A DNA stretch of 32,077 nucleotides. It comes from an uncultured Pirellulaceae bacterium. Its GTDB lineage: Bacteria > Planctomycetota > Planctomycetia > Pirellulales > Pirellulaceae. The notes under the pieces were generated by a model, which was not told the origin of the DNA, did not search any database, and saw only the letters and a program-made list of their open reading frames with translations. The position numbers were made by a program, and so were the translations under genes. Of the stretch, positions 8,520 through 16,263 are shown piece by piece. The stretch is taken from positions 1-32,077 of the forward strand of contig CALHPU010000053.1 in assembly GCA_938036435.1 (NCBI GenBank), read 5' to 3'. The stretch's first letter is position 1; each line of letters begins with the position of its first letter.

Positions 8520-8633
8520 CGTTGCGATAAGTCGAAAGCGATTTTGGAATCAGGAATCATCTTTGGTTTCCAGTAAATTTCAACGCCAGTTTCCCACTTC
8601 CCCACAATCAATCCAACGAATACCTTTATAGAG

Positions 8634-9338
8634 ATGGAATTCCCTTTCAAAACCAAGATATGCGGTGTGACCAGCGCTGACGACGGCATCATGGTCGCCA
8701 GTTCGGGCGCCGACGCGATTGGCCTCAACTTTTTCTCTTCAGGAAAAAGATACATCAAACCCGATCAGGCCAAAATCGTTGTCGATGCGGTGGTCGAAAC
8801 GCACTCTGAGTTTGTCGTCGTCGGGGTCTTTGTCAACGAACCGGCCGAAGCAATTCTAGAGATCGTTAAAACGGTGCGATTGATGACCGTTCAGCTTCAC
8901 GGGGACGAAGAGCCGGAGCTAGTACCCGTTTTGAAAGAACTCGGCAGCGCGGCTGGGTTGGATTTTGATATCATTCGAGCGATCAGAACCTCACCGCGGA
9001 GCGAAACGGAGGCTCTGGATCTGCCGTCGGTGACTGCCGAGGCGCAGAAATGGGTGGATGCTGGTGTTGATGCGCTGTTGATCGACGCTGCGACGCCCCA
9101 CGAATATGGCGGCACCGGAAAACAAGTTGACTGGGAAGGTTTTTCAAAGATCAAAATCGACGTGCCGGTGTTGTTGGCCGGAGGGCTGACGCCTGAAAAT
9201 GTCGCAGATGCGATTTCGGTGGCGCATCCCTTTGGCGTCGATGTCGCCAGTGGAGTCGAAAGTTCGCCGGGCCGAAAAGATCGCGATAAAACGTTTGCAT
9301 TCGTCAAAGCTGCGGAAGAACGCCTGTCAGCCCAATGA
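8634..9338 (+). CDS. trpF: Phosphoribosylanthranilate isomerase
   Basis: A (beta/alpha)8 enzyme of tryptophan synthesis converting N-(5-phosphoribosyl)anthranilate to CdRP in the cytoplasm. The 234 residues carry all family marks: KICGVTS with catalytic Cys10, ADAIGLNFF, VGVFVNE, VQLHGDE, IRAI, LLIDAATP with the catalytic Asp151, the GGTGKQVDW loop, VLLAGGLTPENV and the phosphate-binding GVDVASGVESSPGRKD. The length is slightly above usual. It is not next to other trp genes, as is common in planctomycetes. Its stop overlaps the next ATG by four bases (ATGA), so the two are probably translated together. Confidence 0.95.
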   Translation: MEFPFKTKICGVTSADDGIMVASSGADAIGLNFFSSGKRYIKPDQAKIVVDAVVETHSEFVVVGVFVNEPAEAILEIVKTVRLMTVQLHGDEEPELVPVLKELGSAAGLDFDIIRAIRTSPRSETEALDLPSVTAEAQKWVDAGVDALLIDAATPHEYGGTGKQVDWEGFSKIKIDVPVLLAGGLTPENVADAISVAHPFGVDVASGVESSPGRKDRDKTFAFVKAAEERLSAQ

Positions 9339-9667
9339 AGTGTTTTACTTCCATCATCTTCGGCCTATTTGTCATCTGGACAGGGATCCTGCGCTCGATT
9401 GAAGCGCAGGCGTTCAAGCCCAATGCGTTCTGGTTTTGCTTGACCATGGGCCTGCTCGCGATAGCAGGCGGCTACCTATTCCGTCTCGGCCGGCAGCGTA
9501 TCGCGACAGGAATTTCGGCGGCGGCCGGCCTCGTTGTCGCGGTGTTTTACGTCAACTGTTTGATCGTTCAACCAGAATCCGATGCCACCTATCGCGTGGG
9601 TTTGGTGATCGTTGCTGCAATCGGGCAATTGGCCGTTGTCTTTCTTCCTCCGCCGCGCCAGCAGTAA
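9335..9667 (+). CDS. Small inner-membrane protein of unknown function, coupled to trpF
   Basis: The 110 residues contain three or four hydrophobic helices (IIFGLFVIWTGIL, FWFCLTMGLLAIAGGYLF, GISAAAGLVVAVFYVNCL, VGLVIVAAIGQLAVVFL), ending PPPRQQ. The ATGA overlap with trpF argues that it is a real, co-translated gene. I do not recognise a family. A link to tryptophan synthesis is not evident; it may simply ride on the trpF transcript. Confidence 0.6.
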   Translation: MKCFTSIIFGLFVIWTGILRSIEAQAFKPNAFWFCLTMGLLAIAGGYLFRLGRQRIATGISAAAGLVVAVFYVNCLIVQPESDATYRVGLVIVAAIGQLAVVFLPPPRQQ

Positions 9668-10093
9668 AACGCGTAGGTCTGTTAGGCGTTTTTGGCTTGT
9701 TGGTCGGTCGCTCTTTCAGGCTTTACGAAGTGCCATTTTATCCCAATCGCGGATGCACATTTTTCCGCACTTGGGGGTCGAATTCCGTAGAAACCTTGGA
9801 AATTCACAAACTTTTCACAGAAACTGGTGAAACAAAAACTGCTGTTTCTAAACAGTTTCTTAATATCTCGCCAGCGTTTTGCCATCACATCTTACTTATC
9901 GCGTCCAAAGGTTCCCTAATCGCAAAAATTAACTCAGCGATCGCTGTCTTTTCCGATTTTAGGGCGCTCATTGTGTCTCTTGCGCCACTCACACTCTTTG
10001 GCCGATTTTCACTACTAGCCAACCACCAAAGTGTTAAACGAAATTGATTGACAACAAACACAAATAGAAAAATATACTAGGGAGATTGTATCA
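9668..10093. other. Intergenic region with a two-tier hairpin
   Basis: These 426 bases hold no convincing gene; open frames here have unnatural composition. The one clear structure is a two-tier inverted repeat at 9819-9860: AGAAACTG with CAGTTTCT outside, and GAAACA with TGTTTC inside, around an 8-base loop. It is not followed by a T-run, so it is not a standard terminator. An AGGGAG ribosome-binding site precedes the porin ATG at 10094. Confidence 0.45.
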
Positions 10094-11671
10094 ATGCGAC
10101 GTTCTTACTTACCTCAAACGCTTGCCATGCTGATCGCGATGATCGCCACAGCACCAATGACGTTTGCTCAATCGACAGCTCGAAGCGTGGTGGAGGGTGC
10201 GACAACGACGCTCACTGATCAGATTGCGTCGCCAGCAGTTGAAACCGGTTGGCCAGCCGATGTCTACTCAGAGGCATCCCCCGTCTACTCTTACGATGCT
10301 GGGATGCCCCAGACGTATCAGTACGTTGAAGCAGCACCATCCGCACCGGCGGCACCTGCCAAGCCGAAGCCCAACCCTGCAGCCAAAGCTTACAAGGGCG
10401 TGTTCTACGCGAACGACTTTAGCTACCTGAACGATTCCTACGACGGCCCCGTGTATTTCGGTGACAACTGGAAGAACCTAAATGTTGGTAACGGCAGTAA
10501 CCTAAGTTTTGGCGGTGAACTTCGTACGCGGTACCACTTCGAAGAAGGAATGGGTCAGCAAGCAGGAGCCACCCGTTTTCAAGACACCAACAACGAATTC
10601 GGGCTGCTTCGTTTACGACTGTTTGCAAACTACAAAGTTAGTGATCGATTGCGGCTGTACGCAGAGGGTATTTACGCGGACACTCTCTACAGAAATGACG
10701 AGTACATTCCTCGTGGCATTGATCGCAACTACGGTGATTTTCTGAACTTGTTTGCAGACATTAAGATCAGCGACAGCACAAACGTCCGCATTGGACGTCA
10801 GGAGTTATTGTTTGGAGCCCAACGACTGATTTCCCCGCTTGATTGGGCGAACACTCGCCGGGCCTTCACTGGTGTCCGCACAACTAGCAAGTTTGATGAC
10901 TGGACAATCGACGGATTCTGGACTCAACCGGTTCCGGTCGTCCGCAACGAATTCGATCAAGGAAACAGCGACCAAGATTTCTACGGTGCCTACATCAACT
11001 ACAGTGGTTGGGAGAACAGCAACCTAGACCTCTACTACCTTGGCTTTAACAATGACGCCAATGGCGGCACATTCAACATCGATACATTCGGAACTCGTTT
11101 GTGGGGTGGCCGTGGCGACTGGCTTTATGACTTCGAAGGCTCCATTCAAACCGGAACCCAACAGGCGCTTGCCCAATCGCATGAAGCTTACGCAGTCACT
11201 GCAGGTATTGGACGTAAATTCAAAAACATGGCATGGACACCACAGCTGTGGTTCTACTACGACTATGCGTCCGGTAACGATGCCAATTCGCCGGACACTT
11301 TCGAGCGTTACAACCAGTTGTTCCCATTGGCTCATAAGTACCTAGGATTCATTGATGCTGTTCAAAGAGCAAACATCGCTTCTCCGAACGTCCAGCTGAC
11401 CATGAACCCAACGAAGAAGCTGAAGCTACTGCTGTGGTACCACAGCTTCCAAGCTGCCGAAGCATCCGACATTGTACCGGGCATCGGAGGAACACCAGCT
11501 CAAGATCCGACATCCACTGATTTTGGACATGAATTGGACTTCATCGCCAACTTGAACATCAACCCACGCAACAGCGTGTTGGTTGGTTACTCGCACCTCT
11601 GGGCCGGCGACAAGATCATCAATGGTCAAGACGCTGATTTCTTCTATGTTCAATTGACGAGACGTTTCTAA
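10094..11671 (+). CDS. Outer-membrane beta-barrel porin, alginate-export-like
   Basis: A 525-residue outer-membrane channel. Residues 1-25 (MRRSYLPQTLAMLIAMIATAPMTFA in part) are a Sec signal peptide; then comes a Pro/Ala-rich linker (APSAPAAPAKPKPNPAAKAYK), then a barrel of alternating amphipathic strands: LSFGGELRTRYHFEEG, LLRLRLFANYKVSDRLRLYAEGIY, NVRIGRQELLFGAQRL, WTPQLWFYYDYASG, NSVLVGYSHLWAG. It ends FFYVQLTRRF, with the terminal aromatic residue typical of BAM-inserted proteins. The pattern IGRQELLFGAQRLISPLDW is that of the alginate-export (AlgE-like) porin family, which is broad in planctomycetes. A good AGGGAG Shine-Dalgarno precedes the ATG and a strong terminator follows. Substrate unknown; closeness to the nitrate genes allows nitrate passage, but this is only inference. 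Confidence 0.85.
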   Translation: MRRSYLPQTLAMLIAMIATAPMTFAQSTARSVVEGATTTLTDQIASPAVETGWPADVYSEASPVYSYDAGMPQTYQYVEAAPSAPAAPAKPKPNPAAKAYKGVFYANDFSYLNDSYDGPVYFGDNWKNLNVGNGSNLSFGGELRTRYHFEEGMGQQAGATRFQDTNNEFGLLRLRLFANYKVSDRLRLYAEGIYADTLYRNDEYIPRGIDRNYGDFLNLFADIKISDSTNVRIGRQELLFGAQRLISPLDWANTRRAFTGVRTTSKFDDWTIDGFWTQPVPVVRNEFDQGNSDQDFYGAYINYSGWENSNLDLYYLGFNNDANGGTFNIDTFGTRLWGGRGDWLYDFEGSIQTGTQQALAQSHEAYAVTAGIGRKFKNMAWTPQLWFYYDYASGNDANSPDTFERYNQLFPLAHKYLGFIDAVQRANIASPNVQLTMNPTKKLKLLLWYHSFQAAEASDIVPGIGGTPAQDPTSTDFGHELDFIANLNINPRNSVLVGYSHLWAGDKIINGQDADFFYVQLTRRF

Positions 11672-11722
11672 AGAAGGCCGGATTCTCTATTGAGAATCTA
11701 GTTCTGAGTTTGTCAATCGAAA

Positions 11723-11758
11723 GGCCCGGTGAAACAATTGTTTCATCGGGCCATTTTT
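11723..11758 (+). terminator. Rho-independent terminator of the porin gene
   Basis: Fifteen paired positions, GGCCCGGTGAAACAA against TTGTTTCATCGGGCC (all Watson-Crick but one G-T), followed by ATTTTTCG. It begins about 50 bases after the porin stop. This is a textbook intrinsic terminator, with at most a very tight loop. Confidence 0.88.
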
Positions 11759-11849
11759 CGTTTGGGCGTTGGCTTTCGAATCACCTTTCGTTGAGCGAGT
11801 ATGAATTAGTAAAACGAGAATGACCCTGAATTCGAGACTATCTTTGGTT

Positions 11850-11879
11850 TTGACCGACAATAATGAAATGCGGTACGAT
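11850..11879 (+). promoter_or_regulatory. Candidate sigma-70-type promoter for the toxin-antitoxin locus
   Basis: TTGACC (11850-11855) and TACGAT (11874-11879) are separated by 18 bases and lie just upstream of a strong Shine-Dalgarno (GGAGG, 11891-11895) and the antitoxin ATG at 11905. Placement and sequence fit a housekeeping promoter; consensus matches of this quality are not rare. Confidence 0.4.
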
Positions 11880-11904
11880 AGAGGATTAAAGGAGGTAGCC
11901 CAAA

Positions 11905-12126
11905 ATGAACGATAAAAATGTCGAAAATCGTTTGAACTCTCTCGAAGAACAAGTCCAAAACATACTCAGCGCGCTTCAAAATGGCCAACGTACCCAAGCT
12001 GCTGTTAAGGACTGGCGAAAATCACTTGGCATGTTCGATGATGATTCACTAATGAAGGAGATCGATAGCGCGGGTCAGAATATTCGCAAGCATGAGCGCG
12101 AACAGGTCTCCGATGATCATTCTTGA
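11905..12126 (+). CDS. VapB-like antitoxin, partner of the broken PIN toxin
   Basis: A 73-residue protein: an N-terminal helical segment (ENRLNSLEEQVQNILSAL) that could dimerise, then DWRKSLGMFDDDSLMKEIDSAGQNIRKHERE, the W-R-K-x-x-G-M-F ... D/E pattern of antitoxin partners of a PIN-toxin group found in planctomycetes and cyanobacteria. The Shine-Dalgarno GGAGG nine bases before ATG is among the strongest in the window. The toxin frame begins at 12113, overlapping by 14 bases, as usual for coupled TA genes. The antitoxin appears intact while its toxin is disrupted, so it may be an orphan or could neutralise other toxins. Confidence 0.75.
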   Translation: MNDKNVENRLNSLEEQVQNILSALQNGQRTQAAVKDWRKSLGMFDDDSLMKEIDSAGQNIRKHEREQVSDDHS

Positions 12127-12537
12127 CACAGACCACATTGTGACACTGAAGTATTCTACGGATGAGAAATTCGCCCGACTTGCCCAACGTATGGCAGATT
12201 CCGAAGATCAAGACTTCGTAACCACCGCGATTACTCTTTAAGAGCAAATGGAGGGTGGCTGGCTCAGATCGCTCGCCTGAAAAGTCCCGCCAAACAGGTG
12301 CCTGCATACAGTCGCCTGACCAGCTTGATTGATTTCTTTAGCTTATGGACAATTCTTTCATTCGATGATCTCGCGGCCGACCAATTCATCGAATTTCGAA
12401 AACAGAAGATCCGAACGGCAACGATGGATCTGAAGATTGCCTCGATTGCCGCCTCCCAAGGCTGTCTGTTGTTGACAGCGAACACTCGTGATTTCGATCC
12501 TATCCCCGGCGTTAGGATTGAAGATTGGTTGAACTGA
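12113..12537 (+). pseudogene. VapC-type PIN-domain toxin, broken by a TAA and a one-base deletion
   Basis: Translation from ATG 12113 gives MIILDTDHIVTLKYSTDEKF (the PIN start with catalytic Asp5) and reaches DQDFVTTAITL, then TAA at codon 43 (12239-12241), where relatives read L-E-E-Q-M. A few codons later (around 12250-12256) one base is missing: after CAAATG the frame must shift to give the family sequence GWLAQIARLKSPAKQVPAYSR. That shifted frame runs cleanly to 12537 with all later PIN motifs (LSFDDLAADQFIEFRKQKI, TATMDLKIASIA, LLLTANTRDFDPIPGVRIEDWL). One nonsense change (probably GAA to TAA) plus one deletion thus explain the locus. The RNase activity is almost certainly lost. Confidence 0.85.
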
Positions 12538-12626
12538 ATCTGTCTCTCGCGTTGCACCGTTCGGGTCGGAGTCTGGAAAACAATCAGTCGCCCAATAAAA
12601 GGCGAAACTGTTTGAGACGTTTGCGT

Positions 12627-14195
12627 CTAATATACATCGCGACAGTAACGGTTCTCGGTCTTAAGTTTTTTAACATAAGCCTTGGCATCATCAACTGACC
12701 GTTCGCCGTGCCGCTGAACAATCTCATGCAACGCTTTGTCGACGTCTTTGGCCATTCGGCTGGCGTCACCGCAGACAAAGAAACTGCCACCAGATTCGAG
12801 CCACTGAAACAGTTGCTGCCCATTTTCACGCATGCGATCTTGGACGTAGATCTTCTCTTGTTGGTCACGACTAAACGCTGTGTCCAACTTGTTCAGCAGG
12901 CCGTCTTGATGCCATTTCTCCAACTGTTCTTGATACAAGAAATCGGTCGACGCTTGTTGGTCGCCAAAGAACAACCAGTTGTCACCACCAGCGTTTCTTG
13001 CCGCACGTTCTTGTAAGAACGAGATAAAGGGGGCAATGCCCGTCCCCGGCCCAACCATAATCATGGGCGAGTTATCATCCGGCGGGACGGTAAACCCGTG
13101 CGACTTTTGGACAAAAACGTTGACCGATACTCCTTGTTCGACACGCTCGGCCAAAAACGTTGAAGCAACGCCTTTGCGCAAACGCTCATTTTTTTGATAG
13201 GTTACTTTTCCGACGGTCAAGTGAACTTGATCAGGGTGTGCCTTAAGAGAACTGGCGATCGAATACAGACGCGGGTTGAGTTCGGGCAAAGCTGTCACAA
13301 TGGCATCGGCTGAAACACTTGTCTCCGAAAACATCTGCAGAAAGTCCAAAACATCCAGTTCATCAATTTGGTCATCGTCTTGGACAAGTTTTTCCAATCG
13401 CTGCACCTCTGCGGTGGCGGAAACGTTGGCTTGGAATAACTCGACCAGTTCGTCTGTCACCGTTGCAACGTCTTTGGTCGACATCGCACCAGCATGAGAG
13501 GCCTTAACATCCACACAATGACCCAACAGCTGATCAACCAATTCGGGGCAGTTAGTCGCGTAGAGCCCCAACGCATCACCGACCTCGTATTGGATTCCTG
13601 ACCCCGACAAATCAATTTCGACGTGCCGTACATCTTTGTTTGACGCTTCTCCGGTTAGTTTTTCTGACTTAATCAGTTTGGCGGCAAATGGATTCTTTCG
13701 CGTGTAGCCCTCTTCGACCGCTGCTGCGGCCGATGCTCCGCCCGCAGGGATCTCACCGCCGAGCTTGACCAATTTTTTGAGCATTTTTGCAGTCTCTTTG
13801 CCGCCGGGCGTGCAAAGAGTTAGATTGGATTCGGCTCCAGTGGCAATCGCTTCAGCGTACGTTTGACAAAGGTATCCGCAAGAGCCACAGTCTAACTGAG
13901 CCATTGCAGCCATCAGTTTTCGATTCGTTGGCCGATCAGCAGCCAGTTCCATTCGTTCGTCGATTGCAAGGGCATCGTCGTGCCAGGGGAAATCTTCTTC
14001 CACTTCGAGAGCAGCCGCCCCACTAACGTCCAGACCACTAGCACCGCCAGATCCGGCGGCCGACATTTCCTCGATACCCGTCATGCCGGCGAAGAAGCCG
14101 CTGAGCCAAGCACGTTGTTCTTCATTGAAAGGAGCGGACTCTGGAATCAGTGATACACCTGCGATCAGTTTTTTTGTGTTCAAAGGTTTGTTCAT
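12627..14195 (-). CDS. [4Fe-4S]/FAD-NAD(P)H electron-transfer protein of the CysJ-FNR type, for nitrate/nitrite reduction
   Basis: A 522-residue cytoplasmic protein. Residues about 98-130 carry LDCGSCGYLCQTYAEAI with a later C-T-P-G-G, a four-cysteine cluster motif of the kind found in RnfB-like and CO-dehydrogenase Fe-S domains. From about residue 165 it is a CysJ/cytochrome-P450-reductase type FNR module: YEVGDALGLY, PRLYSIASS (FAD), GVASTFLAERV, MVGPGTGIAPFISFLQERAA (NAD(P)H), FFGDQ, FFVCGDASRMAKDV and the terminal RYCRDVY whose aromatic end stacks on the flavin. The flavodoxin (FMN) domain of real CysJ is absent. It is last in the nitrate operon, 68 bases after nirA, and most likely hands NAD(P)H electrons to NirA and/or NasA. 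A sulfite-reductase role is less likely in this context. Confidence 0.82.
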   Translation of the reverse strand: MNKPLNTKKLIAGVSLIPESAPFNEEQRAWLSGFFAGMTGIEEMSAAGSGGASGLDVSGAAALEVEEDFPWHDDALAIDERMELAADRPTNRKLMAAMAQLDCGSCGYLCQTYAEAIATGAESNLTLCTPGGKETAKMLKKLVKLGGEIPAGGASAAAAVEEGYTRKNPFAAKLIKSEKLTGEASNKDVRHVEIDLSGSGIQYEVGDALGLYATNCPELVDQLLGHCVDVKASHAGAMSTKDVATVTDELVELFQANVSATAEVQRLEKLVQDDDQIDELDVLDFLQMFSETSVSADAIVTALPELNPRLYSIASSLKAHPDQVHLTVGKVTYQKNERLRKGVASTFLAERVEQGVSVNVFVQKSHGFTVPPDDNSPMIMVGPGTGIAPFISFLQERAARNAGGDNWLFFGDQQASTDFLYQEQLEKWHQDGLLNKLDTAFSRDQQEKIYVQDRMRENGQQLFQWLESGGSFFVCGDASRMAKDVDKALHEIVQRHGERSVDDAKAYVKKLKTENRYCRDVY

Positions 14196-14263
14196 TTTAG
14201 CATCTCGTAAAAAGGTGGTTTTCCGCGAGTGTGGTGGTTCAAACTGCCGTTTGGGCTTATGCG

Positions 14264-16108
14264 TTAGGAAGCCGTCGCAAAAGTAATCAGCTCTTCATCG
14301 CTGTGACGGGAGGCGAAATCAACAAATGACTCTTGTGCGTCACTGCGTTTTTCAACGTAGCTAGAGAGAATCCGTTTTATCATTGGTGGGATGTCATCAA
14401 AGGCCACTGCATCGAACAGCTGGCGAGCCATTCGACCGCGAGAGCCGTATCCTCCGCCAATCAAAACGTGATAACCATCGACCATGTCGTCACCTTGGGT
14501 AACGGCGGTGCCCATCAAGCCAATGTCTCCGATGTAGTGCTGGGCACACGAATGATGGCAGCCCGTAAAGTGAATGTTCAGCGGCTGATCGAGTTCGATT
14601 TCTTTCTCGAGGTAGTCAGCGAGGATGAGCGCCTGGCCTTTGGTGTCGGCGCCAGCGTATTTGCAGCCGCGACTGCCGGTGCACGCGACTAATCCGGCCC
14701 GAACGCTGGTGGCCTGCCAATGCAACCCAATCGCTTCAATCGCCGCTTTCACTGCGTCGACGTCTTCGTCGTCAATGTTCGGTATCAGAAGGTTTTGCCA
14801 TACCGTTAATCGAATGATGCCGCTGCCAAACTGGTCAGCGATCTTGGCAATACCGCGAGTCTGTTCTGACGTGATGCGGCCTACGGGAAGCACGAGCCCA
14901 ACGTAGTTTTTGCCTTCCTGCTTCTGTTTATGAAAGCCGACGTGAGCGAAGCGATTCTCTGGATCGCGGAAGCTTAGTTTGTCGTCTTCCATTCGCAGCA
15001 GCGGTTTTCCAAAAACCGATTCGACTTCAGTGATAAACTTGTCGAAGCCCCAGTCATCCAGCAGGTACTTGAGCCGCGCCTTTTTGCGATCCGTTCGGTT
15101 ACCGTTTTCGATGAACACTTTTAGAATCGCCCCCGAGATGTCGCAGCAGTCTTCTGCCGCGACCAAGACGCTTGTCGGTCGAGCAAAATCCTTATGCCCG
15201 GTGATCCCGCCAAGTCGCAATTGGAAGTAGATCCCTGCTGGGACATCACTAGTGGCAATTTCGTCAGTGACCTCGACCGCGAAGAAGCCTACGTCGTTGG
15301 TGTCCGACAGCGGGCTGATCGTGCCACGCCCATCAAACGAAATATTAAACTTACGAGGCAGTCCAAAAAGTTCACGATGATTGATCAAGTACCAGTGAAG
15401 GTCTTGCGCTAGAGGAAGCGTTTCCACCAATTCATCAGAATCAATGCCGCTCAGAGGGCTGCTGGTGACGTTGCGGACGTTATCGGCGCCTGACCCTTGG
15501 TTGACGATGCCAAGATTGCGGAGGCCAATCAAAACGTTATGAGCGTTTTCAGGTTTGATTTCGCGGAACTGTAAATTGTTTCGTGTGGTCACATCTACGT
15601 AACGGCCAGCAAGTTCGTCGGCCATGTCGGCAAGACCGTGAACTTGGACGCTGGTGAGATGTCCGCCCGGAATCCGCATCCGGCACATGTACGAATCTTG
15701 AGCCGGCGCGACGTAGAACAAGCCCTGAGCTTTTGTCAGAAACACGTCAGTGCCTTTAGGAAACGAACCCTCTCGACTGCGTTTGGCGATGTCGCCCCAG
15801 ATGTCCAGTGGATGCTGGTCGCGTTTGGCTTTCTCTTCGTTGCACAGCTTGCCGCCTTCGGCCTCTGTTTTCTGTACTGCACTGTTGACCAGCGCATCTG
15901 GCCCAATGAGCTGTGCTCCGGCGGGTCCAACTTGCACTGTCGCGCCGCCAGCGGCATTGTTACGAGCACTATCAGAGATAACAGGCAACCCGCGAACGGT
16001 GCGGGCAACGTCTGATCCGAGGGCAAAGCCCTGCAGATAGTTGGCCTGTTCTGCAGTGAAACCTTTACTCTCTTCGCTTGGTTGGTCGGTAGTTTCTTTA
16101 TCAGTCAT
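14264..16108 (-). CDS. nirA: Assimilatory nitrite reductase, ferredoxin-type (siroheme, [4Fe-4S])
   Basis: Reduces nitrite to ammonium with six electrons in the cytoplasm. The 614 residues contain the two family half-domains: MRIPGGHLTSVQVHGLADMA with DVTTRNNLQFREI in the first, and VGLVLPVGRITSEQTRGIAK in the second. The siroheme/cluster cysteines are in CTGSRGCKYAGADTKG (near residue 472) and FTGCHHSCAQHYIGDIGLMG (near 515). The N-terminal FTAEQANYLQGFALG resembles FNEEQRAWLSGFFAG at the start of the FNR protein. It sits between nasA and the FNR gene. Sulfite reductases share the fold, but the neighbouring nasA and nrt genes point to nitrite. The length is somewhat above that of plant and cyanobacterial NirA because of the N-terminal extension. 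Confidence 0.9.
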   Translation of the reverse strand: MTDKETTDQPSEESKGFTAEQANYLQGFALGSDVARTVRGLPVISDSARNNAAGGATVQVGPAGAQLIGPDALVNSAVQKTEAEGGKLCNEEKAKRDQHPLDIWGDIAKRSREGSFPKGTDVFLTKAQGLFYVAPAQDSYMCRMRIPGGHLTSVQVHGLADMADELAGRYVDVTTRNNLQFREIKPENAHNVLIGLRNLGIVNQGSGADNVRNVTSSPLSGIDSDELVETLPLAQDLHWYLINHRELFGLPRKFNISFDGRGTISPLSDTNDVGFFAVEVTDEIATSDVPAGIYFQLRLGGITGHKDFARPTSVLVAAEDCCDISGAILKVFIENGNRTDRKKARLKYLLDDWGFDKFITEVESVFGKPLLRMEDDKLSFRDPENRFAHVGFHKQKQEGKNYVGLVLPVGRITSEQTRGIAKIADQFGSGIIRLTVWQNLLIPNIDDEDVDAVKAAIEAIGLHWQATSVRAGLVACTGSRGCKYAGADTKGQALILADYLEKEIELDQPLNIHFTGCHHSCAQHYIGDIGLMGTAVTQGDDMVDGYHVLIGGGYGSRGRMARQLFDAVAFDDIPPMIKRILSSYVEKRSDAQESFVDFASRHSDEELITFATAS

Positions 16109-16157
16109 ATCGTTCTAGGTGTTCAATAGTTGGTTGTGGGTTTGGCTTGCTTTTAAA

Positions 16158-16207
16158 GTAGCACGCCTCTCCGAGGCGTGAAAACTCGACTCGGAGAGTC
16201 GAGCTAC
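16158..16207. repeat. REP-like double hairpin between nasA and nirA
   Basis: Two adjacent 8-bp hairpins, CACGCCTC-TCC-GAGGCGTG and CTCGACTC-GGA-GAGTCGAG, are separated by AAAA and bounded by GTAG and CTAC, which are inverted. The loops (TCC and GGA) are complementary, so the whole unit can also fold as one long imperfect hairpin. The rest of 16109-16263 shows no gene. The form is that of a dispersed REP/MITE-like element; it resembles repeats I associate with Rhodopirellula-like genomes, from memory. It lies inside an apparent operon and may affect the nasA-nirA transcript. Confidence 0.75.
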
Positions 16208-16263
16208 GTAACATGCAAACGTAATTCTTAGCTGGCACGCGGTATTTGGAGAATGTTTTCTCT

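Noticed and set aside
9436..10047. A 203-codon open frame over the end of the small membrane protein and the following spacer
   Set aside because: Composition is unlike a protein (Arg/Cys-rich then low-complexity), it overlaps two better genes in another frame, and no start signal is present.
10048..10078. TTGACA and TATACT as a promoter of the porin gene
   Set aside because: The spacer is 19 bases and the start site would fall on the ribosome-binding site, leaving almost no leader; the real promoter is probably further upstream.
12588..12628. Two small hairpins (TCGCC/GGCGA and AGACG/CGTCT) as terminator of the nitrate-reduction operon
   Set aside because: Each has only five pairs, one overlaps the stop codon, and the T-run is poor. 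A terminator here is possible but not supported.
16233..16248. TGGCAC as a sigma-54 promoter
   Set aside because: The -12 part reads ATTT in place of TTGC and it points away from the genes it would serve.
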